Source of the DNA: Deltaproteobacteria bacterium
GTDB taxonomy: Bacteria > Desulfobacterota > Binatia > DP-6
Length of the DNA stretch: 23,369 nucleotides
Reading direction: 5' to 3'
Assembly: GCA_005879245.1 (NCBI GenBank)
Contig: VBLA01000127.1
Location: 1 to 23,369, forward strand
Positions within the stretch are counted from its first letter, which is position 1, and each line of letters opens with the position of its first letter. The notes below the pieces were generated by a model that had not been told where the DNA came from, searched no databases, and was given only the letters and a program-made list of their open reading frames with translations. Below, one piece after another: positions 16,147-23,369 of this stretch. The translations under genes and the position numbers were made by a program.

Positions 16147-17069
16147 CAGGGCCTTTGGCCGAGGCGCAGCCAGAGCGCCCGCAGACGGTAGGAGAGGCTC
16201 GCCGGGCGGAGCGCCCGTGCCTCGGCCAGCGCGCGCCGCGCACCCTCCCGATCCCCCGCCCGCAGGCGGATCTCCGCGAGCCGGGCGTGGCGGCGGGCCT
16301 GGCGGCGGAGGAAGATCGTGCGGCCGATCTGCTCCAGCGCCTGGGGGTGATCGCGCACGAGCTTGTCGGCGAGGCGGATCGCCTCCTCCCGTACTTTCGG
16401 CCGGTCCCGAGCGACGCCGGCCCGGTGGCGGCGATAGGCGAAGGCGGGCACGTCGAGGAACACGGCCCGGAAGCGGAGCGTCACGCGGAGCACGAGGTCG
16501 AGGTCGTCGAGGATCTGGAAGGTCGGGTCGAGCGGGCCGGTCACCTCGAGGGCCCGGCGCGTGAAGCACATCCCCTGGAGCTGCCCCAGGTTCCAGCGGA
16601 AGACCTCTGCCAGCCCGATCGGCCGCGCGGCGAGCGTGCGCGCGATCGCCGGGGCGATCCACGGCGCCTCGGCGACGGTCGGATCGTCGTCGGGCGACAG
16701 CATCCGGCCGTTCTGGATCACGAGGTCGACCTCCGGATGAGCGCGGAGATAGGCGATCGGCACGGCCAGCCGGCCGGTGAGCGCCTCGTCGTCGGAGTCG
16801 TGAAAGGCGATGACCGGTGCGCGCGCGGCGGCGATGCCCGCGTTGCGGGCAGCCGCGATGCCGGCGTGGGGGCGGATGAGCGATCGGACGCGTGGATCGG
16901 GATGGGCCGCGAGGTATGCCGCCGTGCCGTCGGTCGAGCCATCGTCGACGACGATCACCTCGAGATCAATCTCCTGCGTGGTGAGAAGGCTCGCGAGGCT
17001 TGCGGGCAAGGCGTGAAGGCGGTTGTACGTCGGGACGATGACGGAGACGTCGGGCGACCCCTCGCCCAC
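16146..17069 (-). CDS. Glycosyltransferase family 2 (GT-A)
   Basis: This 307-residue GT-A protein has V-S-V-I-V-P-T-Y-N-R near residue 8, V-V-D-D-G-S-T-D-G-T, A-G-I-A-A-A-R-N-A-G, and F-H-D-S-D-D as the metal-binding DXD. The acceptor-side region (L-D-P-T-F-Q-I-L-D-D-L-D-L-V-L-R) is well formed. The C-terminal 60 residues are helical and Ala/Arg-rich (R-L-A-E-I-R-L-R-A-G-D-R-E-G-A-R-R-A-L), like a TPR-type end seen in some GT2s. The GTG start at 17069 directly abuts the upstream stop (TGA-GTG), and its stop overlaps the WaaG-like gene by one base. Donor and acceptor are unknown. Confidence 0.92.
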   Translation of the reverse strand: MGEGSPDVSVIVPTYNRLHALPASLASLLTTQEIDLEVIVVDDGSTDGTAAYLAAHPDPRVRSLIRPHAGIAAARNAGIAAARAPVIAFHDSDDEALTGRLAVPIAYLRAHPEVDLVIQNGRMLSPDDDPTVAEAPWIAPAIARTLAARPIGLAEVFRWNLGQLQGMCFTRRALEVTGPLDPTFQILDDLDLVLRVTLRFRAVFLDVPAFAYRRHRAGVARDRPKVREEAIRLADKLVRDHPQALEQIGRTIFLRRQARRHARLAEIRLRAGDREGARRALAEARALRPASLSYRLRALWLRLGQRP

Positions 17070-18194
17070 TCAGCACCTCCCGTCCGCGACCGCCTGATCG
17101 AAGGCGTCGAACATGCCGGCCGCGAAGCGCTCGAGCGAGAAGCGTGTGGTCAGGCGGTCGTGTGCCGCCGCGCCCAGACGGCGGCACCGCGCCGGATCGC
17201 CGAGCAGAGCCTCCAGCGCCGTCGCGAGGGCGTCCGCATCGTCGGGCGGTACCAGCACTCCGCTCTCCCCGTCCGCGATCATCTCCGGGATGCCGCCGAC
17301 CGCGGTCGCCACGATCGGGCGGGCGAGCGCCATGCCCTCGAGCAGGGCGAGCGGGAAGGGATCACGTCGCGCCGGGTGGACGAGCACGTCGAGCGTGCGC
17401 ACGGCGGGAAACGGGTTCCGGAGGAAGCCGGTCGTCGTGACGGCGTGGTTGAGGCCGAGGCTCGCAATGGCGGCACGCACCCGCGTCTCGTACGCGGCGT
17501 CACGGAAGGCGCCAACGAGCACCACGCGCAGCCGTCCGAACGTGCGCTGCACGCGCGCCGCGGCCTCGAGGAGCAGGGTGGGATTCTTTCGTGGGTCGAG
17601 GTTCCCGACCATGCCGATGCGCGGCAGACCGTCGGGGCCGAGCCCGGCCGGGGCCGGCCCGTCCGCGGTGCGCGCGATCTCCGCCACGTCCATACCGTTG
17701 TACACCACGTGCGCGCGGGTCCCCGCGCGGAACCCTCCAAGCGCGCGCTCGGCGAGCGCGAGCGAGTCGGCCGAAGGGGCCACCACGTGACGTGCACGAG
17801 CGAGGAGGTGCTTGCGGTACGGCGCGCCGTCCTCGTAGCTCGAGTAGACGTGCGTCACCTGTGGCCGGCGCGCGAGCCGGCCCGCCAGGAGACAGTAGGG
17901 AAAGCTCGAGAGCGTGCAGGCGTACAGGAGATCCGCCGCGCGCGCGTGACGGGCGAGTCGCAGGACCGTCGCCGGAAGCGTGACGCGTGCGGACCACCGC
18001 CGCCAGCCGCGCAGCGCAGGCAGATAGGCGATCCGCTCGGCCGGAAGACCGCTGGCTGCCACCAGGGGATGTGGCGCGGCCAGCACGAAGTCGAGCTGCC
18101 AGCCGTGGCGGGGCGCGGCGTCGGCCAGGAGCTTCGCGGCGCGGAGCATGCCGGCATGCTCGGAGTGGCCCAAGACGACGAGCGCGCGCTTCAT
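17070..18194 (-). CDS. Glycosyltransferase family 4 (GT-B)
   Basis: This 374-residue GT-B protein starts M-K-R-A-L-V-V-L-G-H-S-E-H-A-G-M-L-R-A. Its C-terminal domain shows V-V-Y-N-G-M-D, G-M-V-G-N-L-D-P-R-K-N-P, T-T-G-F-L-R-N-P-F, and the donor-binding segment D-P-F-P-L-A-L-L-E-G-M-A-L-A-R-P-I-V-A-T-A. The GT4 glutamate (L-L-E-G-M) is present, so a retaining transferase is predicted. ATG 18194 overlaps the preceding kinase stop by 4 nt (ATGA), and the next GT2 starts immediately after its stop. It probably extends the LPS core or an attached glycan; the sugar is unknown. Confidence 0.92.
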   Translation of the reverse strand: MKRALVVLGHSEHAGMLRAAKLLADAAPRHGWQLDFVLAAPHPLVAASGLPAERIAYLPALRGWRRWSARVTLPATVLRLARHARAADLLYACTLSSFPYCLLAGRLARRPQVTHVYSSYEDGAPYRKHLLARARHVVAPSADSLALAERALGGFRAGTRAHVVYNGMDVAEIARTADGPAPAGLGPDGLPRIGMVGNLDPRKNPTLLLEAAARVQRTFGRLRVVLVGAFRDAAYETRVRAAIASLGLNHAVTTTGFLRNPFPAVRTLDVLVHPARRDPFPLALLEGMALARPIVATAVGGIPEMIADGESGVLVPPDDADALATALEALLGDPARCRRLGAAAHDRLTTRFSLERFAAGMFDAFDQAVADGRC

Positions 18195-18985
18195 GATGGC
18201 CCGCAGGCCGGGTCGAACGGCCCCCCGCTCCGCATCAGCTCACGAAAGCCGACCCGCGCGGCGGTCCCGGGCGGGATGTGGTCGATCACGCAGCGACGCG
18301 CGATCGTCTTCCGCACGACCCACTTGCCGAGTCGGTGTCGCGCGGGACGAGAGAGTCCCCGCTCCGCGCCGTACGCGGCGAGCACACGGGCCCGGTCGGT
18401 GACGGTCAAACCGACCACGACGAAGCGGCCGAGCTGCACGAAATTCCGGCGTCCGACGAGGCGGACGAGGAACCAACCGCGCCGCGTCCGGTCGTTGTCG
18501 AGGAACACGAGCTCCGTCCCCCGCACTCTCACGTTCGGCGGGACCAGATCGCCGTGGACGAAGCCCGCTCGGTGGAGGCGCGCAACCTCGTTGCCGAGCG
18601 CCCGGAGGAGCGCTCGCTTGCCGACGCGCGTGAGGCCGCGACGGGCGAGCGCACTCGCGAGGTCCTCTCCACCTGCGTCACGAGCGACGAGGAGCCCAGC
18701 CCGTGCGCGCTCCGCGGCGAGCAACACCTCGGGGGCGCCGAAGCCCCGAGCGGCGAGCGCGCGCGCCATCCGGAAGGCGCGCGTGGCGCGCCAGCCGCCC
18801 GGGGCTGGGTAGCTCTTCACGAAGAGCACCCCCTCGGCGGTCGTGAAGCAAACCGTCCGCGCGTGACGCGAGGCACGGCCGGCCTCGGTCTCTGCCGCCC
18901 GGAGGCACGCCAAGGGATCTATGCGTGCCGTCGCGTCCCGCCAGCCCCGCCAGCCGCTCGACCCCCAGCGCACGTACCGGGGCAT
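18191..18985 (-). CDS. InaA/WaaP-like lipopolysaccharide kinase
   Basis: This 264-residue protein has a compact protein-kinase-like fold of the lipopolysaccharide kinase group. Features are Lys57 in L-F-V-K-S-Y, a helix with R-A-F-R-M-A-R-A-L-A-A-R-G, the catalytic loop H-G-D-L-V-P-P-N (144-151) and the metal-binding D-N-D (163-165). Such enzymes phosphorylate heptose or Kdo in the LPS core. The C-terminal region (V-V-R-K-T-I-A-R-R-C) is basic and may contact the membrane. ATG 18985 leaves a 47-nt gap to the preceding GT9. A TTG at 19036 would give a TTGA overlap and 17 more residues, consistent with the tight spacing elsewhere. Substrate sugar is inferred from context only. Confidence 0.83.
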   Translation of the reverse strand: MPRYVRWGSSGWRGWRDATARIDPLACLRAAETEAGRASRHARTVCFTTAEGVLFVKSYPAPGGWRATRAFRMARALAARGFGAPEVLLAAERARAGLLVARDAGGEDLASALARRGLTRVGKRALLRALGNEVARLHRAGFVHGDLVPPNVRVRGTELVFLDNDRTRRGWFLVRLVGRRNFVQLGRFVVVGLTVTDRARVLAAYGAERGLSRPARHRLGKWVVRKTIARRCVIDHIPPGTAARVGFRELMRSGGPFDPACGPS

Positions 18986-19032
18986 GGGTCGAGACCCGGG
19001 GCCGGATCCCGACGCCCGTGCTTCGCGTAGGC

Positions 19033-20055
19033 TCAACGCGCGTCCCTCGCTGGCTCTGTCACATCGAAGCCGGCTGTCGATCGGGCGACGACTGTTTCGA
19101 CGGAGATGGCGCGCATGCAGAGCCGTCCGATCGGACACGTCGCGAGGAAGCAGGGCGCGCAGGGCGCGCTCCCGCTGACCACGAGCGCGTCACAGCCGAA
19201 CGGCGTCGAGCGTGCCGGACTGGTCGCGCCCCAGAGCGAGACGACCGGTGTACCCAGCGCGGCTGCCAGATGGAGCGCGCCCGAGTCGGGGCCGAAGGCG
19301 AGCCGCGCGTGGGCGAGGATGGCGAGGAGCTGGCGGAGCGTCGTGCGGCCCACGAGATCGCGCACCGTACCGTCGGTCTCGGCCTGGACCCTGGCCGCGA
19401 ACGGCGCGTCCGCCACGGTGCCGAGCAGCACCGCCCCCGCTCCGTGGCGGACCCTCAGCTCCCGCAGGACGGCCGCGGTGTCGCTCGGGAACCAGCGCCT
19501 GCTCGAGCACGACGAGCCGAGGCACGCCGCGACGAGCGGCTCCGGCAGGCCCGCGGTCAACGCCGCCGCCTCGCGTGCCTCGGTGTCGCTGGGCCCGAGG
19601 CCGAACTCGATCTCCGCCGGCGGCAGTCCGAGCACGTCGCCGAAGGCGAGAAACTGCGCCAGCTTCGGGCGCGCGGGGCCCTGCGGTGGCAAGTGGCGGT
19701 TGGCGAAGAGCCACGATCCCTCCCGCCCGTTCTCGCGGTGAAATCCGACGCGAAGAGGCGCCCCCGAGAACCGAGCAATGACGCCGCTCTTCAGACCGCG
19801 ACCGAGATCGAGGGCCACGTCGTAGCCTGCAGCCCGGAGCTCGCGGAGGAAGGGCGCCACGCCACGGACACCGCGCGGCCGCTCGAAGACGTGCAGCCGG
19901 TCGAGCCAGGGATGCCCCGCGAGCACCGGCGCCGAGGGCGGCTCGACGGCCCAGCCGAGGGTCGCGGAGGATGCCCCGCGGCGCAGGCGGCCAAGGAGCG
20001 GAAGAGCCCGGATGACGTCGCCGAGCGCGCCGGGGAGAACGATCAGCAGGCGCAT
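19033..20055 (-). CDS. Glycosyltransferase family 9, heptosyltransferase-like
   Basis: This 340-residue GT-B enzyme belongs to the ADP-heptose:LPS heptosyltransferase family. The N-terminus M-R-L-L-I-V-L-P-G-A-L-G-D-V-I has Asp13 at the position of the proposed catalytic base of WaaC. A G-x-D-V-A-L-D-L-G-R segment, the G-P-D-S-G-A-L-H-L-A-A-A-L-G-T-P donor motif and the C-terminal Cys cluster (C-A-P-C-F-L-A-T-C-P-I-G-R-L-C-M) complete the family pattern. It is the second GT9 in this cluster and may add heptose I or an additional heptose. Its start overlaps the KdkA-like gene by 13 nt. WaaC versus WaaQ-type function cannot be separated here. Confidence 0.9.
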   Translation of the reverse strand: MRLLIVLPGALGDVIRALPLLGRLRRGASSATLGWAVEPPSAPVLAGHPWLDRLHVFERPRGVRGVAPFLRELRAAGYDVALDLGRGLKSGVIARFSGAPLRVGFHRENGREGSWLFANRHLPPQGPARPKLAQFLAFGDVLGLPPAEIEFGLGPSDTEAREAAALTAGLPEPLVAACLGSSCSSRRWFPSDTAAVLRELRVRHGAGAVLLGTVADAPFAARVQAETDGTVRDLVGRTTLRQLLAILAHARLAFGPDSGALHLAAALGTPVVSLWGATSPARSTPFGCDALVVSGSAPCAPCFLATCPIGRLCMRAISVETVVARSTAGFDVTEPARDAR

Positions 20056-20801
20056 CTGGCGTGGCCGTTCAGCCCGTAGGCGAGGCGGAAGGCCTGTCGT
20101 TCGGCGTCGCCTGCCAGCGCCCCTGTCGGATCGAGCTTGGCAAGCGAGCGGGCCAGGCGTTTCAGGTTCCGTCTTCGGACCCGGGCCGCGAGCGGCGTTG
20201 CCTGGAGCCGCGCGCGGTCGAAATCGAGCAGCACGATGCTGGGCCCGTCGTTCCCGGGGTGGACGAGGAGGTTCGTCAAGTTGAGATCGGCGTGGAAGAC
20301 GCCCGCCGCGTGGAGGCTCGCGACGGCCCGGCCGGCCGCGGCTGCCAGCGCCCGCCGCGCGGCGACGTCGGGCGCGGCGCGGAGCGCCTCGACGAGCGTG
20401 GCGGCCGCGGGGACCTCGGCGGTGACGAGCGCGCCGCGGTAGGCGATCCACCCCTCCACCCGCGCGGCCAGCACCTCGGCCGCGGCGACGCCACGGCGGC
20501 GAATCTCGGCGGTCAGCGCCAGCTCGCGGAGGGGACGTGGGTGGATGCCGAGGTACGTCTCGTGCACGAGGCGTGCGAGGAGACCGCCGCGCCGGTAGAG
20601 GCGCACCACGACCCGGAGTCCCCCCGGCAGCCCGATCCGGTACGCCGCCCCACGTCCCGACGCGATCGGGGTGGCGTGGGGTGGGATGTGGAGTCGCCGG
20701 GCGAGGAGCCACGGCCCGAGGAGCGGGACGAGATCGCGTCGGATCGCGGCACGGACCGGTAGGGTGCCGACGACCGCGTAGGTGGACGGCACCCTCACCA
20801 T
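20043..20801 (-). CDS. KdkA-like Kdo kinase (LPS core kinase)
   Basis: This 252-residue protein resembles 3-deoxy-D-manno-octulosonate kinase KdkA, which phosphorylates the lipid A-proximal Kdo. The N-terminal lobe has R-I-G-L-P-G-G-L-R-V-V-V-R-L-Y-R-R-G-G-L, matching the R-x-Y-R-R-G-G signature of KdkA. This is followed by L-R-E-L-A-L-T-A-E-I-R-R-R-G-V-A-A-A-E-V, the catalytic loop H-A-D-L-N-L-T-N (170-177) and D-F-D (193-195). ATG 20801 has GGAGAG 9 nt upstream and overlaps the preceding stop by 7 nt; GTG at 20798 would give a GTGA overlap. It lies between two GT9/GT2 core genes, consistent with inner-core phosphorylation. WaaP-like activity on heptose is the main alternative. Confidence 0.85.
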   Translation of the reverse strand: MVRVPSTYAVVGTLPVRAAIRRDLVPLLGPWLLARRLHIPPHATPIASGRGAAYRIGLPGGLRVVVRLYRRGGLLARLVHETYLGIHPRPLRELALTAEIRRRGVAAAEVLAARVEGWIAYRGALVTAEVPAAATLVEALRAAPDVAARRALAAAAGRAVASLHAAGVFHADLNLTNLLVHPGNDGPSIVLLDFDRARLQATPLAARVRRRNLKRLARSLAKLDPTGALAGDAERQAFRLAYGLNGHARCAC

Positions 20802-21529
20802 CTCTCCGCGCTCTCCGCGCGACGCCGCTCCCAGAGCTTCGCGTATGCGACCGCAGCACGATAGCCCGCCAGCACGGCGAGAAACCAGCGCGCGGACGCG
20901 CGCTGTCGCACGGGTCGTGCGACCAGCGTGTGTCCACCCGCCGCGAGCGGCCCGAGCACGAGATGCCACAGCCGGGGCCGACGCCGGCGCTCCGCGAGCA
21001 AGGCGGCGAGCGTCGTCGCCTGAGCATCCAGGTGCTCCACCGCCTCACCCAGCCGCTCCGTGGTGCGCACGATCAGCGCTGACCGGAGCTGCCCGGCATG
21101 CCCCGCAGGCGGACCGAGGTCGACGGCTAGGCCGGGACCGATCCGCAGCCGGGCTTCGGAGCGTCGTGCGAGGCGGATCGGTGCCCGCGGCGGTCTGAAC
21201 GTCGCGCCGAACCCCTGCACGGCGACGGGAATCCGGTAGGCCGGCCGCGCTCCTGGCTCTGCCACCGCGGTGGCGATCGCCGCCGGGACGTCCGCCGACG
21301 CGATCTCGCCGTCGCCGAGGAGCAGCACCCACGGCGCGGTGGTCAGCTCCAACGGCTCCGCCACACCCGCGTGCAGACGAACGCCGCGCGGGAGTGGCTC
21401 GCGTGTGAGGCGGGCGGCTGGGTCGAGCACGATCCGCTCTCCGGCCCACGCCACGCTCGCGAGGGCGCTGGCGAGGCGCGCGCCACCGCCGCTCGCCAGC
21501 ACGACGGCCGCGACCGCCGGCACCCTCAT
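20795..21529 (-). CDS. Degenerate WaaE-like family 2 glycosyltransferase, catalytic motifs lost
   Basis: This 244-residue protein aligns by eye with the GT2 half of the fusion protein at 13449 and with WaaE/KdtX-type enzymes. The C-terminal half is preserved: H-L-D-A-Q-A-T-T-L-A-A-L-L-A-E (167-180), R-L-W-H-L-V-L-G-P-L-A-A and A-Y-A-K-L-W-E-R-R-R (228-237). In the N-terminal half the N-E-E motif is replaced by A-S-G-G-G-A-R, the D-x-G-S-T-D loop is gone after S-V-A-W-A-G-E-R-I-V-L-D, and the D-A-D-E metal site reads L-G-D-G-E (71-75). The frame is intact with normal start and ATGA overlap, so it is probably expressed but catalytically weak or non-catalytic. It could be a structural partner or the result of recent decay. 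Confidence 0.75.
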   Translation of the reverse strand: MRVPAVAAVVLASGGGARLASALASVAWAGERIVLDPAARLTREPLPRGVRLHAGVAEPLELTTAPWVLLLGDGEIASADVPAAIATAVAEPGARPAYRIPVAVQGFGATFRPPRAPIRLARRSEARLRIGPGLAVDLGPPAGHAGQLRSALIVRTTERLGEAVEHLDAQATTLAALLAERRRRPRLWHLVLGPLAAGGHTLVARPVRQRASARWFLAVLAGYRAAVAYAKLWERRRAESAERW

Positions 21530-22569
21530 CGGCCCTCGGCGAGCGCGGCCCGTGCCGCCGTCAGCACGGCGCCGGCGGTCACCAGGCGCATGCAGTCTTC
21601 GGTGCCACGCGGACAGCGTCGTCCCCCGTGGCGCGCGCAGGGCCGGCAAGCGATGTCGGCCTCGACGACTCGGGCGTGCGGACCATAGGGGCCGTACCCC
21701 AGGGCGGGCGTGGTGGCACAGAAGACGGCCACCACGGGCACGCCGCGCGCGCACGCCACGTGCATGGGCGCGCTGTCGTTGGCGACCAGGAGGGCGAGCC
21801 GGTCGACCAGCGCCACGAGCGTCGCAAGATCGGTGCGTCCCGCGAGCACCGTGGCGCGTCCCCCCGTGCGATCCCGGATGTCTTCCGCGAGGCCCACGTC
21901 GTCGGGCCCGCCGAGGAGGACGCAGCGGGCTCCCTCGGCGCTCAGAGCCGCGACCACCGCGGCAAACCCTTCAGGCGTCCACCGCTTGGTGGCCCACACC
22001 GATCCCGGCGCTACTCCGACGAGGGGTCCCGCGCCGGGGGGGACGAGCGCGGCGGCGCGCTCGGCCCCGGCCACCGTCACGGGCAGATGCAGGGCCGGGT
22101 GTGCCGGCACCGCGCCGAAGGGGGTGACCAGCGCGAGGTTCCGGTCGACGTCGTGCTGGCGCCTTACCCGCGGCACTCGTACGTGGTAGAGGAAGGCGCC
22201 TCGGCTCTCGCGAAAACCCACGCGCCGCGGAATGCGAGCGGCGGCGAGGAGGAGCGCCGTGCGGAGCGAACGGTGCGGCGACACGGCGAGGTCGAAGCCC
22301 TCGCGGCGAAGCCGGCGCGCCGTGCGGAGGAGGCCGAACGGCCCCCCATCGCGTCCCCGCTTGTCGTCGAGCAGCACGTCGTCCACGTCGGGATGGTCGG
22401 CCACGAGGGGTGCCGCTTCGGGTCGGACCAGGACCGCGAGCCGGCGGGGCGCGACCTGCTGGCGCAGCGCCGTGATGAGCGGCGTGGTCAGAACGACGTC
22501 GCCGAGAAAGCTCGTCTGCACGACGAGCAGCGCAGGCCCGGGGGCCTCATTCGAGATGCTGGGCTTCAT
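21526..22569 (-). CDS. waaF: ADP-heptose:LPS heptosyltransferase (WaaF-like, GT9)
   Basis: This 347-residue GT9 enzyme is predicted to transfer L,D-heptose to the LPS inner core. It carries L-L-V-V-Q-T-S-F-L-G-D-V-V-L-T-T-P-L-I (Asp24 as likely catalytic base), V-G-V-A-P-G-S-V-W-A-T-K-R-W, L-V-A-N-D-S-A-P-M-H-V-A-C-A-R-G-V-P and a terminal C-R-P-C...R-C-P...D-C-M cysteine group. V-V-Q-T-S-F-L-G-D-V is common in heptosyltransferase II annotations. An extra 12 residues precede the usual start. ATG 22569 lies inside the 3' end of the Trm112-family gene (23-nt overlap), and the stop overlaps the next gene by 4 nt. WaaF versus WaaC assignment is moderately certain. Confidence 0.88.
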   Translation of the reverse strand: MKPSISNEAPGPALLVVQTSFLGDVVLTTPLITALRQQVAPRRLAVLVRPEAAPLVADHPDVDDVLLDDKRGRDGGPFGLLRTARRLRREGFDLAVSPHRSLRTALLLAAARIPRRVGFRESRGAFLYHVRVPRVRRQHDVDRNLALVTPFGAVPAHPALHLPVTVAGAERAAALVPPGAGPLVGVAPGSVWATKRWTPEGFAAVVAALSAEGARCVLLGGPDDVGLAEDIRDRTGGRATVLAGRTDLATLVALVDRLALLVANDSAPMHVACARGVPVVAVFCATTPALGYGPYGPHARVVEADIACRPCARHGGRRCPRGTEDCMRLVTAGAVLTAARAALAEGR

Positions 22570-22717
22570 CGATCAGCATGATCGGGATGTCGTCCTTGAT
22601 CGGATAGAGGAGCTTGCAGGCGCGACAGACGAGCCCGTCCTCCGCCGCGGTGAGCGTGACCTCGCCCTTGCACTGCGGGCAGGCGAGGATATCGAGGAGC
22701 TCTTTGCTGATGGCCAT
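22547..22717 (-). CDS. Trm112/YcaR family small zinc-ribbon-like protein
   Basis: This 56-residue protein is a bacterial Trm112 (UPF0434/YcaR) member. It reads M-A-I-S-K-E-L-L-D-I-L-A-C-P-Q-C-K-G-E-V, then L-V-C-R-A-C-K-L-L-Y-P-I-K-D-D-I-P-I-M-L. The four cysteines (C-P-Q-C and C-R-A-C) look like a zinc-ribbon, although E. coli YcaR keeps fewer. In eukaryotes and archaea Trm112 activates methyltransferases; the bacterial role is unclear. In E. coli ycaR lies directly after lpxK, the same order as here. ATG 22717 is 10 nt past the lpxK stop; the longer frame upstream is lpxK in another frame. Its 3' end overlaps waaF by 23 nt. Confidence 0.93.
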   Translation of the reverse strand: MAISKELLDILACPQCKGEVTLTAAEDGLVCRACKLLYPIKDDIPIMLIDEAQHLE

Positions 22718-22727
22718 GGGGTCGTTC

Positions 22728-23369
22728 CTAGCCAGATTCGCCGCGCGATGCCACTTGCGCGTCGTCGCGGAGGAGGAGGTCGAGCAGCGTCTCACCGTCT
22801 TCCACCTCGAGCTGCACGCGCAGCGCTCGGATCGAAGACAATGCGGGAAACTCCGCCAGCTTCACCAGATCCTTCTCGGTCGTCACCACGAGCGTGCTCC
22901 CGGCGGTCGCAGCGATCCGTGCCGCATCGCCGCGGTCGTAGGCGTGGTGGTCCGGGAAGCGGAGCACGCGGCGTACCGTCGCGCCGGCCCCCACGAGCGT
23001 GTCGACGAAGCGCTCCGGGTGGGCGACGCCCGCAACTGCCACCACCTCGCGACCGGCGAGCAGCGCGAGGGGCTCTTCGCCCCACCCTTGTTCGTTGGCG
23101 CGCACGAGCCCCATCGGGCGGAGGTGGCCACGGAAGAGCGGCACACCTGGCCAGCCGGGCGTCGGGCGCTCTTCGAGCGAGAGGAATGCGCGGGCCCGTG
23201 CCAGGCCCGTCGCCGGTTCGCGCAGCGGCCCGGCCGGTAGCGGCCAGGCCGGCGGAGCGTCCGCCGCGAGCAACACGAGATCGGCGTCGCGCGCCAGCGC
23301 CCGATGCTGGAAGCCGTCGTCGAGCACGACCGCCTCGAGGGCGTACTGCTGGCAGGCGAACGCGGCGGC
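22728..23369 (-). CDS. lpxK: Tetraacyldisaccharide 4'-kinase, C-terminal part
   Basis: This is the last 213 residues of LpxK (full proteins are about 330). LpxK phosphorylates the 4'-position of the lipid A disaccharide precursor at the inner membrane. The frame is open to the window edge, so the N-terminal part with the Walker A motif is outside. Visible landmarks are V-V-L-D-D-G-F-Q-H (fragment residues 14-22), whose Asp pair is functionally important in LpxK, V-A-G-V-A-H-P-E-R-F with a conserved His, F-P-D-H-H-A-Y, and the terminal L-V-V-T-T-E-K-D-L-V-K-L motif. It stops with TAG, 10 nt before the Trm112-family gene. It is probably the upstream gene of the cluster transcript. Confidence 0.95.
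   Translation of the reverse strand, partial: AAAFACQQYALEAVVLDDGFQHRALARDADLVLLAADAPPAWPLPAGPLREPATGLARARAFLSLEERPTPGWPGVPLFRGHLRPMGLVRANEQGWGEEPLALLAGREVVAVAGVAHPERFVDTLVGAGATVRRVLRFPDHHAYDRGDAARIAATAGSTLVVTTEKDLVKLAEFPALSSIRALRVQLEVEDGETLLDLLLRDDAQVASRGESG

Noticed and set aside
16155..18812. Very long + strand open frame (885 codons) opposite three real genes
   Set aside because: It is antisense to well-formed GT2, GT4 and kinase genes with clear motifs. Its translation is Arg/Glu/Ala-rich with no family pattern. Long antisense frames are expected at this GC content because stop codons are rare.

Overview
This window is a very GC-rich (about 70% by eye, not computed) stretch of a Gram-negative bacterial chromosome. 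It encodes lipid A and LPS-core enzymes (LpxK, two heptosyltransferase-family proteins, HldA, KdkA/WaaP-type kinases), so the cell has an outer membrane. The base composition, the archaeal-type cytidylate kinase and the gene order suggest an uncultured deltaproteobacterial or Binatota-like lineage. That placement is inference; no rRNA gene is present.

Layout. Only one convincing gene lies on the + strand: rpmB (ribosomal protein L28), at the left edge. Everything else is on the - strand and reads right to left. Positions 22728-23369 hold the 3' part of lpxK, and 22547-22717 a Trm112-family protein. From 22569 down to 6065 there is an almost gapless run: waaF-like GT9, a degenerate GT2, a KdkA-like kinase, a second GT9, an InaA/WaaP-like kinase, GT4, GT2, a WaaG-like GT4, a WaaP-like kinase fused in frame to a GT2, a formyltransferase, two GT2s, GT4, a WcaJ-type polyprenyl-phosphate sugar-phosphate transferase, GT4, and the heptose-7-phosphate kinase hldA. 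Most neighbours overlap by 1-23 nt or abut (ATGA, GTGA, TGATG junctions), as expected for translational coupling. A 289-nt spacer with hairpins and a dispersed repeat follows. Then come yicC, a MmgE/PrpD protein, and a housekeeping unit of archaeal-type cmk, relA/spoT and ridA, which converges on rpmB.

How it fits together. The large cluster looks like an LPS/surface-glycan assembly line. HldA makes the ADP-heptose precursor, GT9 enzymes add heptose, GT4 and GT2 enzymes extend the core or a side glycan, three separate kinase domains phosphorylate core sugars, a formyltransferase may cap an amino sugar, and the WcaJ-type enzyme starts an undecaprenyl-linked glycan. No flippase, polymerase, ABC exporter or O-antigen ligase lies within the window.

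Most unusual points: the kinase-GT2 fusion whose linker resembles a dispersed GC-rich repeat; the WcaJ-type enzyme whose last segment is replaced by a 33-bp inverted-repeat element; a WaaE-like GT2 that has lost its DXD site; a TATAAT box inside a palindrome placed so that the cmk-relA-ridA transcript could be leaderless; and the absence of gmk and rpoZ between yicC and relA.
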